NCBI GenBank assembly: GCA_016705005.1
Contig: JADIZB010000010.1
Location: 62,001-126,000 of the forward strand
Origin: Bacteroidales bacterium
GTDB lineage: Bacteria; Bacteroidota; Bacteroidia; Bacteroidales; Lentimicrobiaceae
DNA: 64,000 bases
Direction: 5' to 3'
Shown piece after piece: positions 25,016 through 34,543 of this stretch; positions within the stretch are counted from its first letter, which is position 1; each line of letters starts with the position of its first letter. A program made the position numbers and the translations under genes. The notes beneath the pieces are model-generated. The model was given only the letters and a program-made list of their open reading frames with translations, did not search any database and was not told the origin of the DNA.

Positions 25016-26377
25016 ATGACACCGATAAACCATATCAGAAAAGCTCTGAACTCGGGAAACACCCGAAGCATCAAAGCCAGAAAAAACATCCTGGTATCCT
25101 TTGGTATTAAAGGAGTGAGTATAGTCATTGGTTTTATTTTCGTCCCGTTACTTGTCAATTATCTGGGCACCGCTGAATATGGCATCTGGATCACCCTGAG
25201 TTCTATTGTCGCCTGGATCAATTATTTCGATATAGGCCTTGGCAATGGTCTGCGCAATCGATTTGCAGAATCGCTGGCCAATGGAGAACAAAAACTTGCC
25301 CGGATCTATGTCAGTACGACCTATGCTGCACTCAGCATGATTTTCGGCTCTTTCTTTGTCATATTCCTGATAGTCAACCCATTCCTTAACTGGTCACAAA
25401 TATTGAATGCACCGGAATCCATGAGTCATGATTTAAGCATACTGATGGTAATTACAGTAGGCTTTTTTCTGCTCAGGTTCATCTTCAAACTGATCTCCAT
25501 CATTATAACTGCGGATCAGCGGCCGGCCATCAGCAATACATTTGACCCGCTTGCGAACCTTTTGTCGCTAAGCGTGATCTTAATCCTGATGAAGACAACC
25601 GATCCTTCACTGATCAACCTCGGACTGGTATTAGGTGCATCACCTGTGATCATTTTCCTGTTAGCATCCCTGTATTTCTTTAACCGTGATTATAAACCTT
25701 ACAGACCCACTTTCAAACTGGTTAACCTGACCTACTTCAAGGATCTGGCCGGACTTGGAATCCAGTTCTTCATCATACAGATAACCGTTGTCGTAATCAT
25801 GTCGGCCAACAATCTTATTATCAGTCAGGTTGTAGGACCTGAAGCTGTAACAGGTTATAATGTGGCTTACAAGTATTTCGGTCTGATTTCGATGATCTTT
25901 GTCATCATAACCAATACCTACTGGTCAGCCTTTACCGAAGCTTTTATCAAAAAGGATTTCTTATGGATCAAACGGGTAATGAAGAATCTCGTCAGGTTAT
26001 GGTCAGGTATTGTATTTGTTATTCTCCTTATGCTGATTTTTGCTGATCCATTCTATCTGTTATGGGTTGGTGACAAAGTAAAGGTGCCATTTATGCTGTC
26101 GGTGTTTACCGCTTTGTTTATAATAATTTACATCTGGTACTCAATTTTTATCTATTTCATTAATGGAACAGGAAAGATAAAACTACAGCTTTATACTACG
26201 GTGGCTGTTGCATTACTTCATATACCCATTGCTATATTCCTTTCGGTAAATCTCGGCATGGGTACAGCAGGCGTTATTCTCGGATCATGCATAACCTACC
26301 TGCCCGGTTCCATTCTTGGTCCTATGCAATACTTCAGGATCATCAATAACAAAGCGGGTGGAATATGGGGAAAATAG
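25016..26377 (+). CDS. Wzx-type polysaccharide flippase (copy 2)
   Basis: A 453-aa multi-pass membrane protein, clear paralogue of the upstream flippase (IVIGFIFVPLLVNYLGTAEYGIWITLSSIVAW, DIGLGNGLRNRFAESLA, ADQRPAISNTFDPLANL, FINGTGKIKLQLYTTV). The ATG at 25016 is chosen over a TTG two codons upstream. It lies 64 bp after copy 1 and 99 bp before the aminotransferase gene. It may flip a different repeat unit or a modified one. Confidence 0.86.
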   Translation: MTPINHIRKALNSGNTRSIKARKNILVSFGIKGVSIVIGFIFVPLLVNYLGTAEYGIWITLSSIVAWINYFDIGLGNGLRNRFAESLANGEQKLARIYVSTTYAALSMIFGSFFVIFLIVNPFLNWSQILNAPESMSHDLSILMVITVGFFLLRFIFKLISIIITADQRPAISNTFDPLANLLSLSVILILMKTTDPSLINLGLVLGASPVIIFLLASLYFFNRDYKPYRPTFKLVNLTYFKDLAGLGIQFFIIQITVVVIMSANNLIISQVVGPEAVTGYNVAYKYFGLISMIFVIITNTYWSAFTEAFIKKDFLWIKRVMKNLVRLWSGIVFVILLMLIFADPFYLLWVGDKVKVPFMLSVFTALFIIIYIWYSIFIYFINGTGKIKLQLYTTVAVALLHIPIAIFLSVNLGMGTAGVILGSCITYLPGSILGPMQYFRIINNKAGGIWGK

Positions 26378-26476
26378 CAACTTTCAAAAACAAAGATCAG
26401 TCAAATCAAAGAAAAAGCATACAAATAAGCCATTTGCAGGACTCCTTACAGTCATTACAAATAAACACACAGTCCC

Positions 26477-27580
26477 ATGTACAAATATCCAGTTTACCAG
26501 CCATCTCTGAAAGGTAATGAGAGAAAATATGTAAATGATTGCATCGACACGAACTGGTTGTCGTGGCAAGGGAAGTATGTGAAAGAGTTTGAACAGGAAT
26601 TTGCAAAGTACATCGGAGTTAATTATGCCACCAGTACATGCAATGCTACCGTTGGGTTGCATCTGGCTCTTGTTGCATTGGGAATCAGTCCGGATGATGA
26701 AGTTATCGTTCCGACACTTACCTATGTTGCTTCAGCCAATGCAATCGTATATTGCGGTGCCAAACCGGTATTTGTTGATTCACTGCCCGATACATGGCAG
26801 ATGAACCCTGCTGATGTCAGAAAGAAAATTACGTCCAGAACAAAAGCCATTATGGCAGTTCATATCTATGGACATCCCTGTGAAATGGATGAACTTATCA
26901 GTATTGCAAGGGAAAATGATCTGTTTTTAATTGAGGATGTAGCCGAAGGATTTGGGTCCGTTTATAAAGGGAAATACGCAGGTACCTTCGGCGATGTAAG
27001 CGTATTTAGTTTCTTTGGAAACAAAACCATCACCACCGGCGAGGGAGGAATGGTGGTAACAAACAACAAAACCATTTATGACCGGGCTTACCTTTACAAA
27101 GGACAGGGCCTGGCCCGCTACCGCGAATACTGGCATGAAGTGGTTGGATTCAATTACAGGATGACAAATATTGCAGCTGCCATCGGACTTGCACAACTCG
27201 AAAGGGCCGATGAACTGATCGCCCGTAAAATTGAGATTGCCGGATGGTATAACGGCTTCCTTAAAGATCTCCCGGTTACACTGCATCACCCTGTAGGGGA
27301 TGTTATTCATACGTACTGGATGTATTCTATACTGACAAGCGATGCCGATACCAGGGTTTTATTGCGGAATTATTTGAAGGAAAATGGGGTAGAAACCCGT
27401 CCGGTGTTTCACCCTGTTCATACCATGCCTATGTACAACGAGAATTACCATCAGCACAAAGTGGCTGAAGATTTGGGATGGCGTGGCATCAACCTGCCTA
27501 GTTATCCCGACCTCAGCCAAGACGATGTAAGGGAAATCTGTTCAATAATCAGAACCTTTTATAACAAGACCATGTCATGA
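26477..27580 (+). CDS. DegT/DnrJ/EryC1/StrS-family sugar aminotransferase
   Basis: A 367-aa PLP enzyme that transaminates a keto-sugar nucleotide to an amino sugar. Residues STCNATVGLHLALVALG contribute the phosphate site, LIEDVAEGFGSVYKGKYAGTFGDVSVFSFFGNKTITTGEGGMV holds the PLP Lys (K183, in FFGNKTITTGEGG), and RMTNIAAAIGLAQLERAD is typical. It resembles perosamine synthetases. The stop overlaps the next start by 4 bp (ATGA). It would give an amino sugar in the polymer. Confidence 0.88.
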   Translation: MYKYPVYQPSLKGNERKYVNDCIDTNWLSWQGKYVKEFEQEFAKYIGVNYATSTCNATVGLHLALVALGISPDDEVIVPTLTYVASANAIVYCGAKPVFVDSLPDTWQMNPADVRKKITSRTKAIMAVHIYGHPCEMDELISIARENDLFLIEDVAEGFGSVYKGKYAGTFGDVSVFSFFGNKTITTGEGGMVVTNNKTIYDRAYLYKGQGLARYREYWHEVVGFNYRMTNIAAAIGLAQLERADELIARKIEIAGWYNGFLKDLPVTLHHPVGDVIHTYWMYSILTSDADTRVLLRNYLKENGVETRPVFHPVHTMPMYNENYHQHKVAEDLGWRGINLPSYPDLSQDDVREICSIIRTFYNKTMS

Positions 27581-28623
27581 AATTTGATGTACTGGATATA
27601 GGGCAGAAAGGCTGGTCAGAAGCACTTAACAGGATTTCACCAGGAAACTCAGACATAAACTTTTTGCCTGATTGGTATAAAACATGGCAGGACTTTGAAC
27701 AGGCTTCACCAAAGTGTATTGTTGCTGAGATTGAAGAATTCCTGTTTGTCTATCCGTTCTTTATCAAGCCCATCGAAGGATATTGTCTTGATAAAACCTA
27801 TTATGATATTCAAACCGCCTATGGTTACGGTGGTGTTATTACCAATCTGACCAAACTGCCTGATTCTGTTGTTCAGAAATTCAACAGAAATGTAAATAAC
27901 TGGTTATTTGAAAATGGTGTTGTTGCCGAGTTTATTCGTGAACATCCTTTACTGAACCATTGCAGGCGTGATGCAACTTATCAGAAAGTCAGGAAGAACG
28001 TTTACATTGAAACCAGCCGCGACTACAGAATTCCTGATAAGAAAGCCCGTCAGAATGTCTCAAAAATCAGAAAGAATCCCGACATCTCAGTTCAGATCGA
28101 CACCGACATGAATCAACTGGATGAATTTGTCCGGTTATACAATCTGAACACTGTAAGGCTTAACATGGGCAGTTATTATCATTTTCCCACTGATTATTTT
28201 ACCAAAGTAAGAGACTTGCTGGGAAAAAATGCCCGTCTGATCAATATTCTGTACCAGGATAAGATAATCAACACCAATTTATTCTTTTTTTTCGGAAACA
28301 AGGGTACCATGCATCTGGCCGGATCCGATCATGATTATCAGGCACTCAGGGGAAACGACCTGATGTATTTCAGTGCCATTGAGCTTTCAAAGAACATGGG
28401 CCTGGAAATTCTGACCATTGGCGGGGGCATCACAGACAACGATGACGACAGCCTGTTCCGGTTCAAAAGCAAGTTTAGCGATCTCCATAAGGATGTAATG
28501 GTTGGTAAGAAAATTATTAATCCGGCTATATATGAAAACCTGATTTCCCAATGGACGGAAAAATACCCTGAAATAACAGCGAAATACCAGAATTTCTTCC
28601 TGAAATACCGACAGACTGTATAA
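27577..28623 (+). CDS. FemAB/GNAT-like acyltransferase
   Basis: A 348-aa protein with a BioF2/FemAB-type C-terminal GNAT fold: LINILYQDKIINTNLFFFFGNKGTMHLAGSDHDYQALRGNDLMYFSAIELSKNMGLEILTIGGG. The N-terminal half (tyrosine-rich) is characteristic of proteins that transfer acyl or aminoacyl groups to amino sugars in polysaccharide clusters. It overlaps the aminotransferase by 4 bp, so a role in N-acylating the amino sugar made by that enzyme is likely. The donor is unknown. Confidence 0.72.
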   Translation: MKFDVLDIGQKGWSEALNRISPGNSDINFLPDWYKTWQDFEQASPKCIVAEIEEFLFVYPFFIKPIEGYCLDKTYYDIQTAYGYGGVITNLTKLPDSVVQKFNRNVNNWLFENGVVAEFIREHPLLNHCRRDATYQKVRKNVYIETSRDYRIPDKKARQNVSKIRKNPDISVQIDTDMNQLDEFVRLYNLNTVRLNMGSYYHFPTDYFTKVRDLLGKNARLINILYQDKIINTNLFFFFGNKGTMHLAGSDHDYQALRGNDLMYFSAIELSKNMGLEILTIGGGITDNDDDSLFRFKSKFSDLHKDVMVGKKIINPAIYENLISQWTEKYPEITAKYQNFFLKYRQTV

Positions 28624-28702
28624 AACCAGTAACAAAAAGGATAAATAACAGGCAGCCGGCCGGGAAATACCAGAGATTCTGAATCTGGCCGGGCCATCCT
28701 TT

Positions 28703-29659
28703 TCAGATAGGCCGGAGAATCTTGTCCCTTTTAAGATCTGTCACCAGTTTCCTTGTAAATAACTCTGCCCCGAGTTTATTCATGTGGGTAGAATTGTAGA
28801 AGTACTTTTTGCTGAATGACATAGTATCCTTCGTATAATCATAATAGGGAACTCCGAAATCACGGCTGAATTTTCTGAAAACGTCCATAATTTCTTCATA
28901 ATTCTCCACAAACAGCTGCCCTTCGATATATTCCGGCGGACTTACGAATATGAGCTGAATGTCTTTCTCCCTGCATTCCCTGATATACTTTTCGAATTCA
29001 CGGATTGTAGCAGAATCCAGGTCCATTCTGAATTCAGCAATTTCTTCCTTTGCCTTTTCGAAATCAGAATTCCATGTCATGTCTTTACCCTGATATCCCT
29101 TGATCCTGTCTGGTGTATAATTTTTAGATCCAAACCTGATTTTCAATGCCGAGAAAACCGTTTTCCATTTTCCGGAATACCTCATCAGCGGCAGCCGGTA
29201 ATCCAGATAATCATACCCTTCATAATCTGCAATGGCATTGGCAACAGCGGTATCATCGGTCATATAAGGCAGGAACTGCTCCAGATTGAACAGATCGGCC
29301 CGTTTGCCAAGCGTCATGATGTCTACTGCATGAATAATTATTTTCGGCTTCTCGTTATACTTTAGCAACAGACGGTGCCGGAGGTCCTGAAGAAAGAAAT
29401 TATGTCCATTGAGGCCAATGTTATAAACCGAAATTCCCAGGCTATCGGTCATGATCTGAGGATCAAAATGGACCCAGGCCCTTGAGCCGCCATAGATCAG
29501 CAGATCTTCGCTGACTTTTCCTCCATAGATATCGTTCCATACCCCAAACTCCCCGTTTCTGGATTGCCGGAGGCTATCTGACAGAAACCTGTCGGCCAGA
29601 TAGGAAAAGAGTACCAGGGGGAGGGTGAAAATCAGTATTGTAATCAGAAATTTTTTCAT
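28703..29659 (-). CDS. SGNH-like membrane-anchored hydrolase/acyltransferase partner
   Basis: A 318-aa protein with an N-terminal membrane helix (about residues 5-24) and an SGNH-like extracytoplasmic domain: GGSRAWVHFDPQ (Ser of block I), YNIGLNGHN (Gly/Asn blocks) and a C-terminal block with a conserved His (FYNSTHMNKLGAELF). It follows the MBOAT gene by 20 bp. Such DltD/AlgX-like partners act with an MBOAT protein to move acyl groups onto exported polymers. Hydrolase activity is possible, transferase activity more likely by context. Confidence 0.7.
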   Translation of the reverse strand: MKKFLITILIFTLPLVLFSYLADRFLSDSLRQSRNGEFGVWNDIYGGKVSEDLLIYGGSRAWVHFDPQIMTDSLGISVYNIGLNGHNFFLQDLRHRLLLKYNEKPKIIIHAVDIMTLGKRADLFNLEQFLPYMTDDTAVANAIADYEGYDYLDYRLPLMRYSGKWKTVFSALKIRFGSKNYTPDRIKGYQGKDMTWNSDFEKAKEEIAEFRMDLDSATIREFEKYIRECREKDIQLIFVSPPEYIEGQLFVENYEEIMDVFRKFSRDFGVPYYDYTKDTMSFSKKYFYNSTHMNKLGAELFTRKLVTDLKRDKILRPI

Positions 29660-29679
29660 AACCGGAAACTTTTAGCAGA

Positions 29680-31131
29680 TCAGAACTGGAAGTAAATAAA
29701 CTCTTTTCCTGTCGCGGCAAAGAAGAAAATTGTAACGACCAGCAAATAATATATCCCCCAGCGGACAGGCTTTGAGAATCTGGTACCAATGTCACCGATC
29801 GCGTATTCATTGCTTTTGCCCAGCCATTCAATAACAAACAGTACAATGATGAAGAGCATGGTAATCACTGCTCCTGACCTGTTTGAGATCACGGGAACAG
29901 AAAACATGGATGAAGAGAACAACTTACCATAAAAGCCGAAGGCTTCTGAAATGTTATCAGCTCTGAAAATCACAAAGCCCACCATGGCCATGAGGAAAAC
30001 CCCGACCATATTTCTGAATTCTGTAAATGAAGGCACCAGTTTTCCCTTAAGCGATTTCTTCTTTTTAAAGATCTTCCCCCGTAAAATCAAAGGAATATAG
30101 TAAGCACCGTGAAGCAGGCCAAAAAGTACAAAAGTCCAGTTAGCCCCATGCCAGATTCCAATGATCAGAAAGTTGATCATGATGGCAAGAATCAGTCCTC
30201 TGTTACCCAAATCCCTGAACTGGATCGACAAAGGCGTAAATACATAATCGGTAAGCCATGAAGTAAGCGAAATATGCCACCGTTGCCAGAATTCGGCTAT
30301 ATTCTGCGAGAAGAAAGGGAAGTCGAAGTTCTTGGTGATGTTAAAACCAATCAATCGGGCAAAACCAATTGCCATATCTGAATACCCCGAAAAATCTGCA
30401 TAAATCTGAATGGTGTAAAAGAAAAGTCCCAGTAACAGTGAACTTGCTGGTAACGATTCGAAATTCCCGAATATTTCATTGGTAAAAGTAGCGCAGTTAT
30501 CAGCGACAACCAGCTTCTTAAACAACCCCCAAAGGATCTGCCTGAATCCGTCAACAGCCTGTTCATAATCAAATTCCCGCTTCTTCTGAAGCTGAGGAAT
30601 CAGGAGACCGGCCCTGTCGATGGGTCCGGAAATAAGACTTGGGAAAAAGGAAACGTAGGAGAAAAAAACTACCCAGTCGGTACAGGGCTTGATCTTACCC
30701 CTGTCAACATCAAGAAGATAACTGATTGTCCGGAAGGTATAGAAACTGATACCCAACGGAAGAATGATTCTGATGGTATGAATGCTGAGACTGATGTTGA
30801 TGGCAGCGAAGGCATCAATAAATGATGTAACGAAGAAATTAAAATACTTGAAAACAAACAGCCCTCCGATTCCCTGAAGCAGACCTATGTATAATAACCA
30901 TTTCTTTCGTGCTGTACTTTCTGTTTTGTCAATATAGATGCCCAGCAGGAAATTCAGTGCCGATACACCGATAAGCAAAAATAAAAACCTCCAGTCCCAC
31001 CAACCATAGAAAAAGTAGCTTCCGCCCAGTACCAGAATATTCTGAAGTTTATAATTCCCCTTAAATGCGAACCAATAAAGGAAAAAGAAAATCAGAAAAA
31101 AAAGTACAAATGGCAAAGAGTTGAAAACCAT
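29680..31131 (-). CDS. MBOAT-family O-acyltransferase (AlgI/DltB-like)
   Basis: A 483-aa polytopic membrane protein with the MBOAT signature: NFLIIGIWHGANWTFVLFGLLHGAYYIPLI, containing the conserved His of the active-site tunnel, and FAEFWQRWHISLTSWL-type and LGISFYTFRTISYLLD segments. The start at 31131 (MVFNSLPFVLFFL) fits the family; 24 further codons upstream are AT-rich and unlike it. It should transfer an acyl group from a cytoplasmic donor to a periplasmic polysaccharide. In this cassette the donor is probably the ACP-bound product of the FkbH-like protein. Confidence 0.88.
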   Translation of the reverse strand: MVFNSLPFVLFFLIFFFLYWFAFKGNYKLQNILVLGGSYFFYGWWDWRFLFLLIGVSALNFLLGIYIDKTESTARKKWLLYIGLLQGIGGLFVFKYFNFFVTSFIDAFAAINISLSIHTIRIILPLGISFYTFRTISYLLDVDRGKIKPCTDWVVFFSYVSFFPSLISGPIDRAGLLIPQLQKKREFDYEQAVDGFRQILWGLFKKLVVADNCATFTNEIFGNFESLPASSLLLGLFFYTIQIYADFSGYSDMAIGFARLIGFNITKNFDFPFFSQNIAEFWQRWHISLTSWLTDYVFTPLSIQFRDLGNRGLILAIMINFLIIGIWHGANWTFVLFGLLHGAYYIPLILRGKIFKKKKSLKGKLVPSFTEFRNMVGVFLMAMVGFVIFRADNISEAFGFYGKLFSSSMFSVPVISNRSGAVITMLFIIVLFVIEWLGKSNEYAIGDIGTRFSKPVRWGIYYLLVVTIFFFAATGKEFIYFQF

Positions 31132-31192
31132 GTATATAAAGATTAAAATTAATACCAAAAGCCGATTATTCCAGACAGGGAAGCTACTAAAT

Positions 31193-31594
31193 TTACTTTT
31201 CAATCAATTCAATCAGATGCATATCCGGCGAAAAGAGAAAAATACATCTTTTTCCTTCAAAAGCTTCAGAATGGAAGTAATCCATAGGCCGGTAATCCAT
31301 TTGTTCCAGTTCAGAAACTGTGGATGTTATGTTATCAACTTTATAACCAATATGATAATAGGTTACCTTCTTCTTTACCATTTTTGAAACCACCGATTCC
31401 TCACCGCATGATTCAACCAGCTCGATATAGCTTTCATTGGCCATTTTCACAAAGCATACATTCACCTGCTGTGATCCGATAGCTATGACAGGAGATACGC
31501 TTTCAGGACCGAAAAGGTCAGTATAATGACTGATTGCATCAGCCATATTTTCGACCAGAGTCCCGACATGATGAAACTGAAGACGGTTTTCCAT
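31193..31594 (-). CDS. VOC-family (glyoxalase/methylmalonyl-CoA epimerase-like) protein
   Basis: A 133-aa vicinal oxygen chelate protein with paired beta-alpha-beta-beta-beta modules. Potential metal ligands occupy the expected positions: H8/H9 (FHHVG), E58 (SYIELVE), H81 (YYHIGYKV) and E129 (LIELIE). It sits between ACP and MBOAT genes. It may epimerise, lyse or otherwise reshape the ACP-bound acyl group, or act on the sugar substrate. The reaction cannot be inferred from motifs alone. Confidence 0.78.
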   Translation of the reverse strand: MENRLQFHHVGTLVENMADAISHYTDLFGPESVSPVIAIGSQQVNVCFVKMANESYIELVESCGEESVVSKMVKKKVTYYHIGYKVDNITSTVSELEQMDYRPMDYFHSEAFEGKRCIFLFSPDMHLIELIEK

Positions 31595-31655
31595 CTGAAT
31601 GATTGTTAATCCGGAATAATTGAATGTTGTTGCTGATCAGGCCCGGTAAGGCCGG

Positions 31656-31895
31656 CTATTTCTTGGCAAGGATACCATCGGCGAGTTCGCCTATGTTTTT
31701 CCAGCTTTGAATTTCCTTGGATGTGAACCTGACTTTAAAATGCTTTTCAATCGATACAACCAGGTGAATGTGTGTAAGGGAGTCCCATTCTTCCACATCA
31801 TTTGCCGTAGTATCAAAAGTGAGAACCACCTCTTCATTATCAAGTGTATCCCTGAAAATTTCCTGTAGCTGAATCAAAACTTCATTTTTATCCAT
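31656..31895 (-). CDS. Acyl carrier protein
   Basis: A 79-aa four-helix acidic protein with the phosphopantetheine attachment motif DSL (EEWDSLTHIHLV, Ser39). It overlaps the methyltransferase gene by 8 bp and sits in an FkbH-ACP cassette, so it is a dedicated carrier, not the fatty-acid-synthesis ACP (which would normally be beside fab genes). Confidence 0.88.
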   Translation of the reverse strand: MDKNEVLIQLQEIFRDTLDNEEVVLTFDTTANDVEEWDSLTHIHLVVSIEKHFKVRFTSKEIQSWKNIGELADGILAKK

Positions 31896-32805
31896 TGTTA
31901 TCGTTTTTTAGTGTTACCATTGCTGCGTACATAACCGGAACCCTGAATCTGGCAGCAAATTTGTCGCCAACATGTTCAGAGGCCATTCTTTTTTCATCAA
32001 TAATCCTTAACCCTGCTGTGGAAATCAGTTCCCTGATTTCCTGTTCATTATTAAACAGGTAAATATGATCAATCATCGGTGCATTCACCGGGGCTGAAAT
32101 AAATGAGATGCCATTTTTCCCCAACAGACGCCCGATTTTTTTCAATAAAGCCAAAGGATCTTCAACATGCTCAAGAACTTCACCCATGGTTATAAAGTCA
32201 TAAGTCTGAGATTCTGAAAAATCAAAGATGTCCATCTGATGATAATGAATATCCTCAGAATCAACTATCCCATCGACCAGCTTCAACGAAAACTGACTGA
32301 TATCAACCAGATCAAAATGCTTCACTTCACTGAGTTGCTCAATGGCCTGGCAGAGATAAAGCCCATGTCCGCCTCCTATTTCAAGATAACTATTAACCTT
32401 TCCGGCAGTTTGCACAAGGTGACGATAAAAAAATGCAAACCGCTCATATTGTTCAAACCATAAGAACTGGGCAAGCACCAGGCCATGCATATAATAGGTC
32501 ATCACCTCGGGACTGCTGTATACTCTTTCCTCAACTTCACTGAACGAAGAGGATGAATATCGTCCATCCCGGGTAAAACTGATCCTTTCCAGGTTCATAT
32601 CTTCAATCATCCGGAGGTAGCAATCGATACTGAAATCAAGACTAAGCTTTTGCCCGAGCAGAAAATGCTCATACCGTGCAAAGAATTCATTGGCCTTAAA
32701 AGCATGGTCACGCTCCAGATAGCCAAGATTATGCCGTAATTTGGCGCAATGGGAAGGACTTTTCCTGTCCAGCAGATTAAGAATTGACTCCAAATAATCT
32801 CCCAT
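31888..32805 (-). CDS. SAM-dependent methyltransferase
   Basis: A 305-aa class I methyltransferase with SYLEIGGGHGLYLCQAIE (SAM-binding Gly loop), YDFITMGEVLEHVEDPLALLKKIGRLLG and IDHIYLFNNEQEIREL. The start at 32805 lies 16 bp after the FkbH stop; a longer frame upstream would overlap FkbH heavily. It could O-methylate the ACP-bound glycerate or a sugar. The N-terminal 80 residues are extra helical sequence of unknown role. Confidence 0.8.
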   Translation of the reverse strand: MGDYLESILNLLDRKSPSHCAKLRHNLGYLERDHAFKANEFFARYEHFLLGQKLSLDFSIDCYLRMIEDMNLERISFTRDGRYSSSSFSEVEERVYSSPEVMTYYMHGLVLAQFLWFEQYERFAFFYRHLVQTAGKVNSYLEIGGGHGLYLCQAIEQLSEVKHFDLVDISQFSLKLVDGIVDSEDIHYHQMDIFDFSESQTYDFITMGEVLEHVEDPLALLKKIGRLLGKNGISFISAPVNAPMIDHIYLFNNEQEIRELISTAGLRIIDEKRMASEHVGDKFAARFRVPVMYAAMVTLKNDNNG

Positions 32806-32821
32806 AATCTCGGTATGGTAC

Positions 32822-34543
32822 CTATTTTTCTTTGATAAATGTAGTCCGGGGTGAATATTTTTCAAGATCCAGTTGCCAGTATCCATCTTCGAAAACAAAA
32901 CCAAGTCCTTTGTAATGGTCCTCAACCATTGCATTTTTGCTGGTCGGTATATACTCTCCTTTCAATATCCTGAAACCATTCTGCAGTCCACTGCTGACCA
33001 GGGTATTAAGTACAAAATTCTCCATTCCTCTTTTGAGGACACGACAACTCATAAACCAGGTATCAATAAACAATGAACGCTCTCCTTCCTTTTTCAGAAT
33101 AATTACACAGATAAGTCCGTTATCACCGAACTTATCTTCGAGTGTAAATGCAAAAGTAAGAAATTTATCGGAAGCCGAAATCGTCTCGATATCTGCCTCT
33201 GTATAGCGGACTGTCCTGAGGTTAAACTGGTTCGACCGCTGCGATAATTGTGCTACGCGTGGTGTATTGAACTTCGAAAATGGCTCAACCAATGACACCA
33301 TATTGAGGCTCTTGAGAAAATCTTCTTCGTTGGTGAAGCTTTTCTGCATGATACTGCGCTGAGCCTCCACCTGGTATTGTTTGGTCCTTTCCGAATCTTC
33401 ATTCGAATAAGAAACCGTTTCAAAAAGATTCAGGGTGTAAAGATACTCCAGGTAATCGGCCGGATCTTCAGGTAGTTCAGGTACAATTATACCCGGTACA
33501 TTTTCTCTCACTATGTTCCGCTCAAACGGGTTGTCGTCGAGGAACACCATAGAATCGAATCCAATATTCAGTATACTCTGAATCAGCCTGATATTATCCG
33601 CCTTGTTATCCCAGTTGGCTACAAAAACCGCAATGTCATCGAGCCGGATAACCATATCAGGATGGTTGATAAAGGGATCTTTGGCTACCGATTCGGTATT
33701 TTTACTGCAAATAGCAAGAATAATTCCCCTGTTCTGAAGTTTCTTAATCCAATATTGAAATTCTGTAAAAGCCTTGCCAATGCCCAGGCTTCCGATCTGG
33801 ATATTTTCAATCCCGTCGTCACCAATAATTCCACCCCACATTGTATTATCAAGATCAAGGATCAGACATTTGTTCACCCGTCCGTTCATAGCCGCTATCA
33901 GGTCAAGTGTTTTTGCAGAAATTGCAGGCAAAACATCAAGACTGATTACCATCTCAGTATTAATATAGACCGATGTCTGAAAATAAACACTCTTTCCGAC
34001 AAGGTTCTGAATGGATGAAACCTCACACAGATAAAATCCGGCATGGCTTAACGAATACTGCATCAGTTCAAAGTTCAGTTTTCTGAGCTGAAAGAGGAAC
34101 GACGATTCAATTTTGTTCGCATAATTGCCGAAAACCGAGTCGTCTATTTCAGAATAATTGTAGTAGATTATTTTAGCATTCAGCTTCGATCCTATACTGG
34201 ATACAATTCCGTCGATGAGCGCCATTTGTGAATCGGCCAGAGAACCATACTCTCCCGGCTTAAGCTTGTTATATTTCGCCAACAGTTTATGGGATGACTG
34301 GAAAATAATCACAATCTCAGGCTCATAGGCAAACAATTCCGAATTGGTGTCAAAAACCTGCCGCTCCACCTGGTTAAAGTCAGCTTCCCAAACTTGCAGA
34401 TCAAATCCATAATCGTAGCCGGTACCCCGGAGTGCCTGTGTCAGAAACTGTGTAGCACTGTCACCCAGTACAGCTATTTTAATACTTTTCAACTTCGAAA
34501 AGTCCTTTTTCAGGTTTTTAACCAGTTGTGTAAATGTTTTCAT
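32822..34543 (-). CDS. FkbH-like HAD-IIIC domain protein
   Basis: A 573-aa three-part protein. An N-terminal SGNH-like part (about residues 1-215) comes first, then a HAD-IIIC domain with DLDNTMWGGIIGDDG (D230, D232) and FLDDNPFERNIVREN. A GNAT-like C-terminal domain (about 415-573) ends it. FkbH proteins take 1,3-bisphosphoglycerate, dephosphorylate it and load a glyceryl group onto an ACP. It heads the minus-strand cassette FkbH-methyltransferase-ACP-VOC-MBOAT-SGNH. A three-carbon acyl group could then be attached to the polysaccharide. Confidence 0.85.
   Translation of the reverse strand: MKTFTQLVKNLKKDFSKLKSIKIAVLGDSATQFLTQALRGTGYDYGFDLQVWEADFNQVERQVFDTNSELFAYEPEIVIIFQSSHKLLAKYNKLKPGEYGSLADSQMALIDGIVSSIGSKLNAKIIYYNYSEIDDSVFGNYANKIESSFLFQLRKLNFELMQYSLSHAGFYLCEVSSIQNLVGKSVYFQTSVYINTEMVISLDVLPAISAKTLDLIAAMNGRVNKCLILDLDNTMWGGIIGDDGIENIQIGSLGIGKAFTEFQYWIKKLQNRGIILAICSKNTESVAKDPFINHPDMVIRLDDIAVFVANWDNKADNIRLIQSILNIGFDSMVFLDDNPFERNIVRENVPGIIVPELPEDPADYLEYLYTLNLFETVSYSNEDSERTKQYQVEAQRSIMQKSFTNEEDFLKSLNMVSLVEPFSKFNTPRVAQLSQRSNQFNLRTVRYTEADIETISASDKFLTFAFTLEDKFGDNGLICVIILKKEGERSLFIDTWFMSCRVLKRGMENFVLNTLVSSGLQNGFRILKGEYIPTSKNAMVEDHYKGLGFVFEDGYWQLDLEKYSPRTTFIKEK

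Noticed and set aside
28635..28703. Hairpin with 8-bp outer arms between convergent genes
   Set aside because: Arms AAAAGGAT/ATCCTTTT are 53 nt apart and overlap the stop of the minus-strand gene; too loose to call a terminator.
31132..31203. N-terminal extension of the MBOAT protein
   Set aside because: The extra 24 codons do not resemble the family, whose N-terminus matches MVFNSLPF at 31131.
32806..32934. N-terminal extension of the methyltransferase
   Set aside because: It would overlap FkbH by 113 bp, and its sequence is unlike other methyltransferases; 32805 is used.
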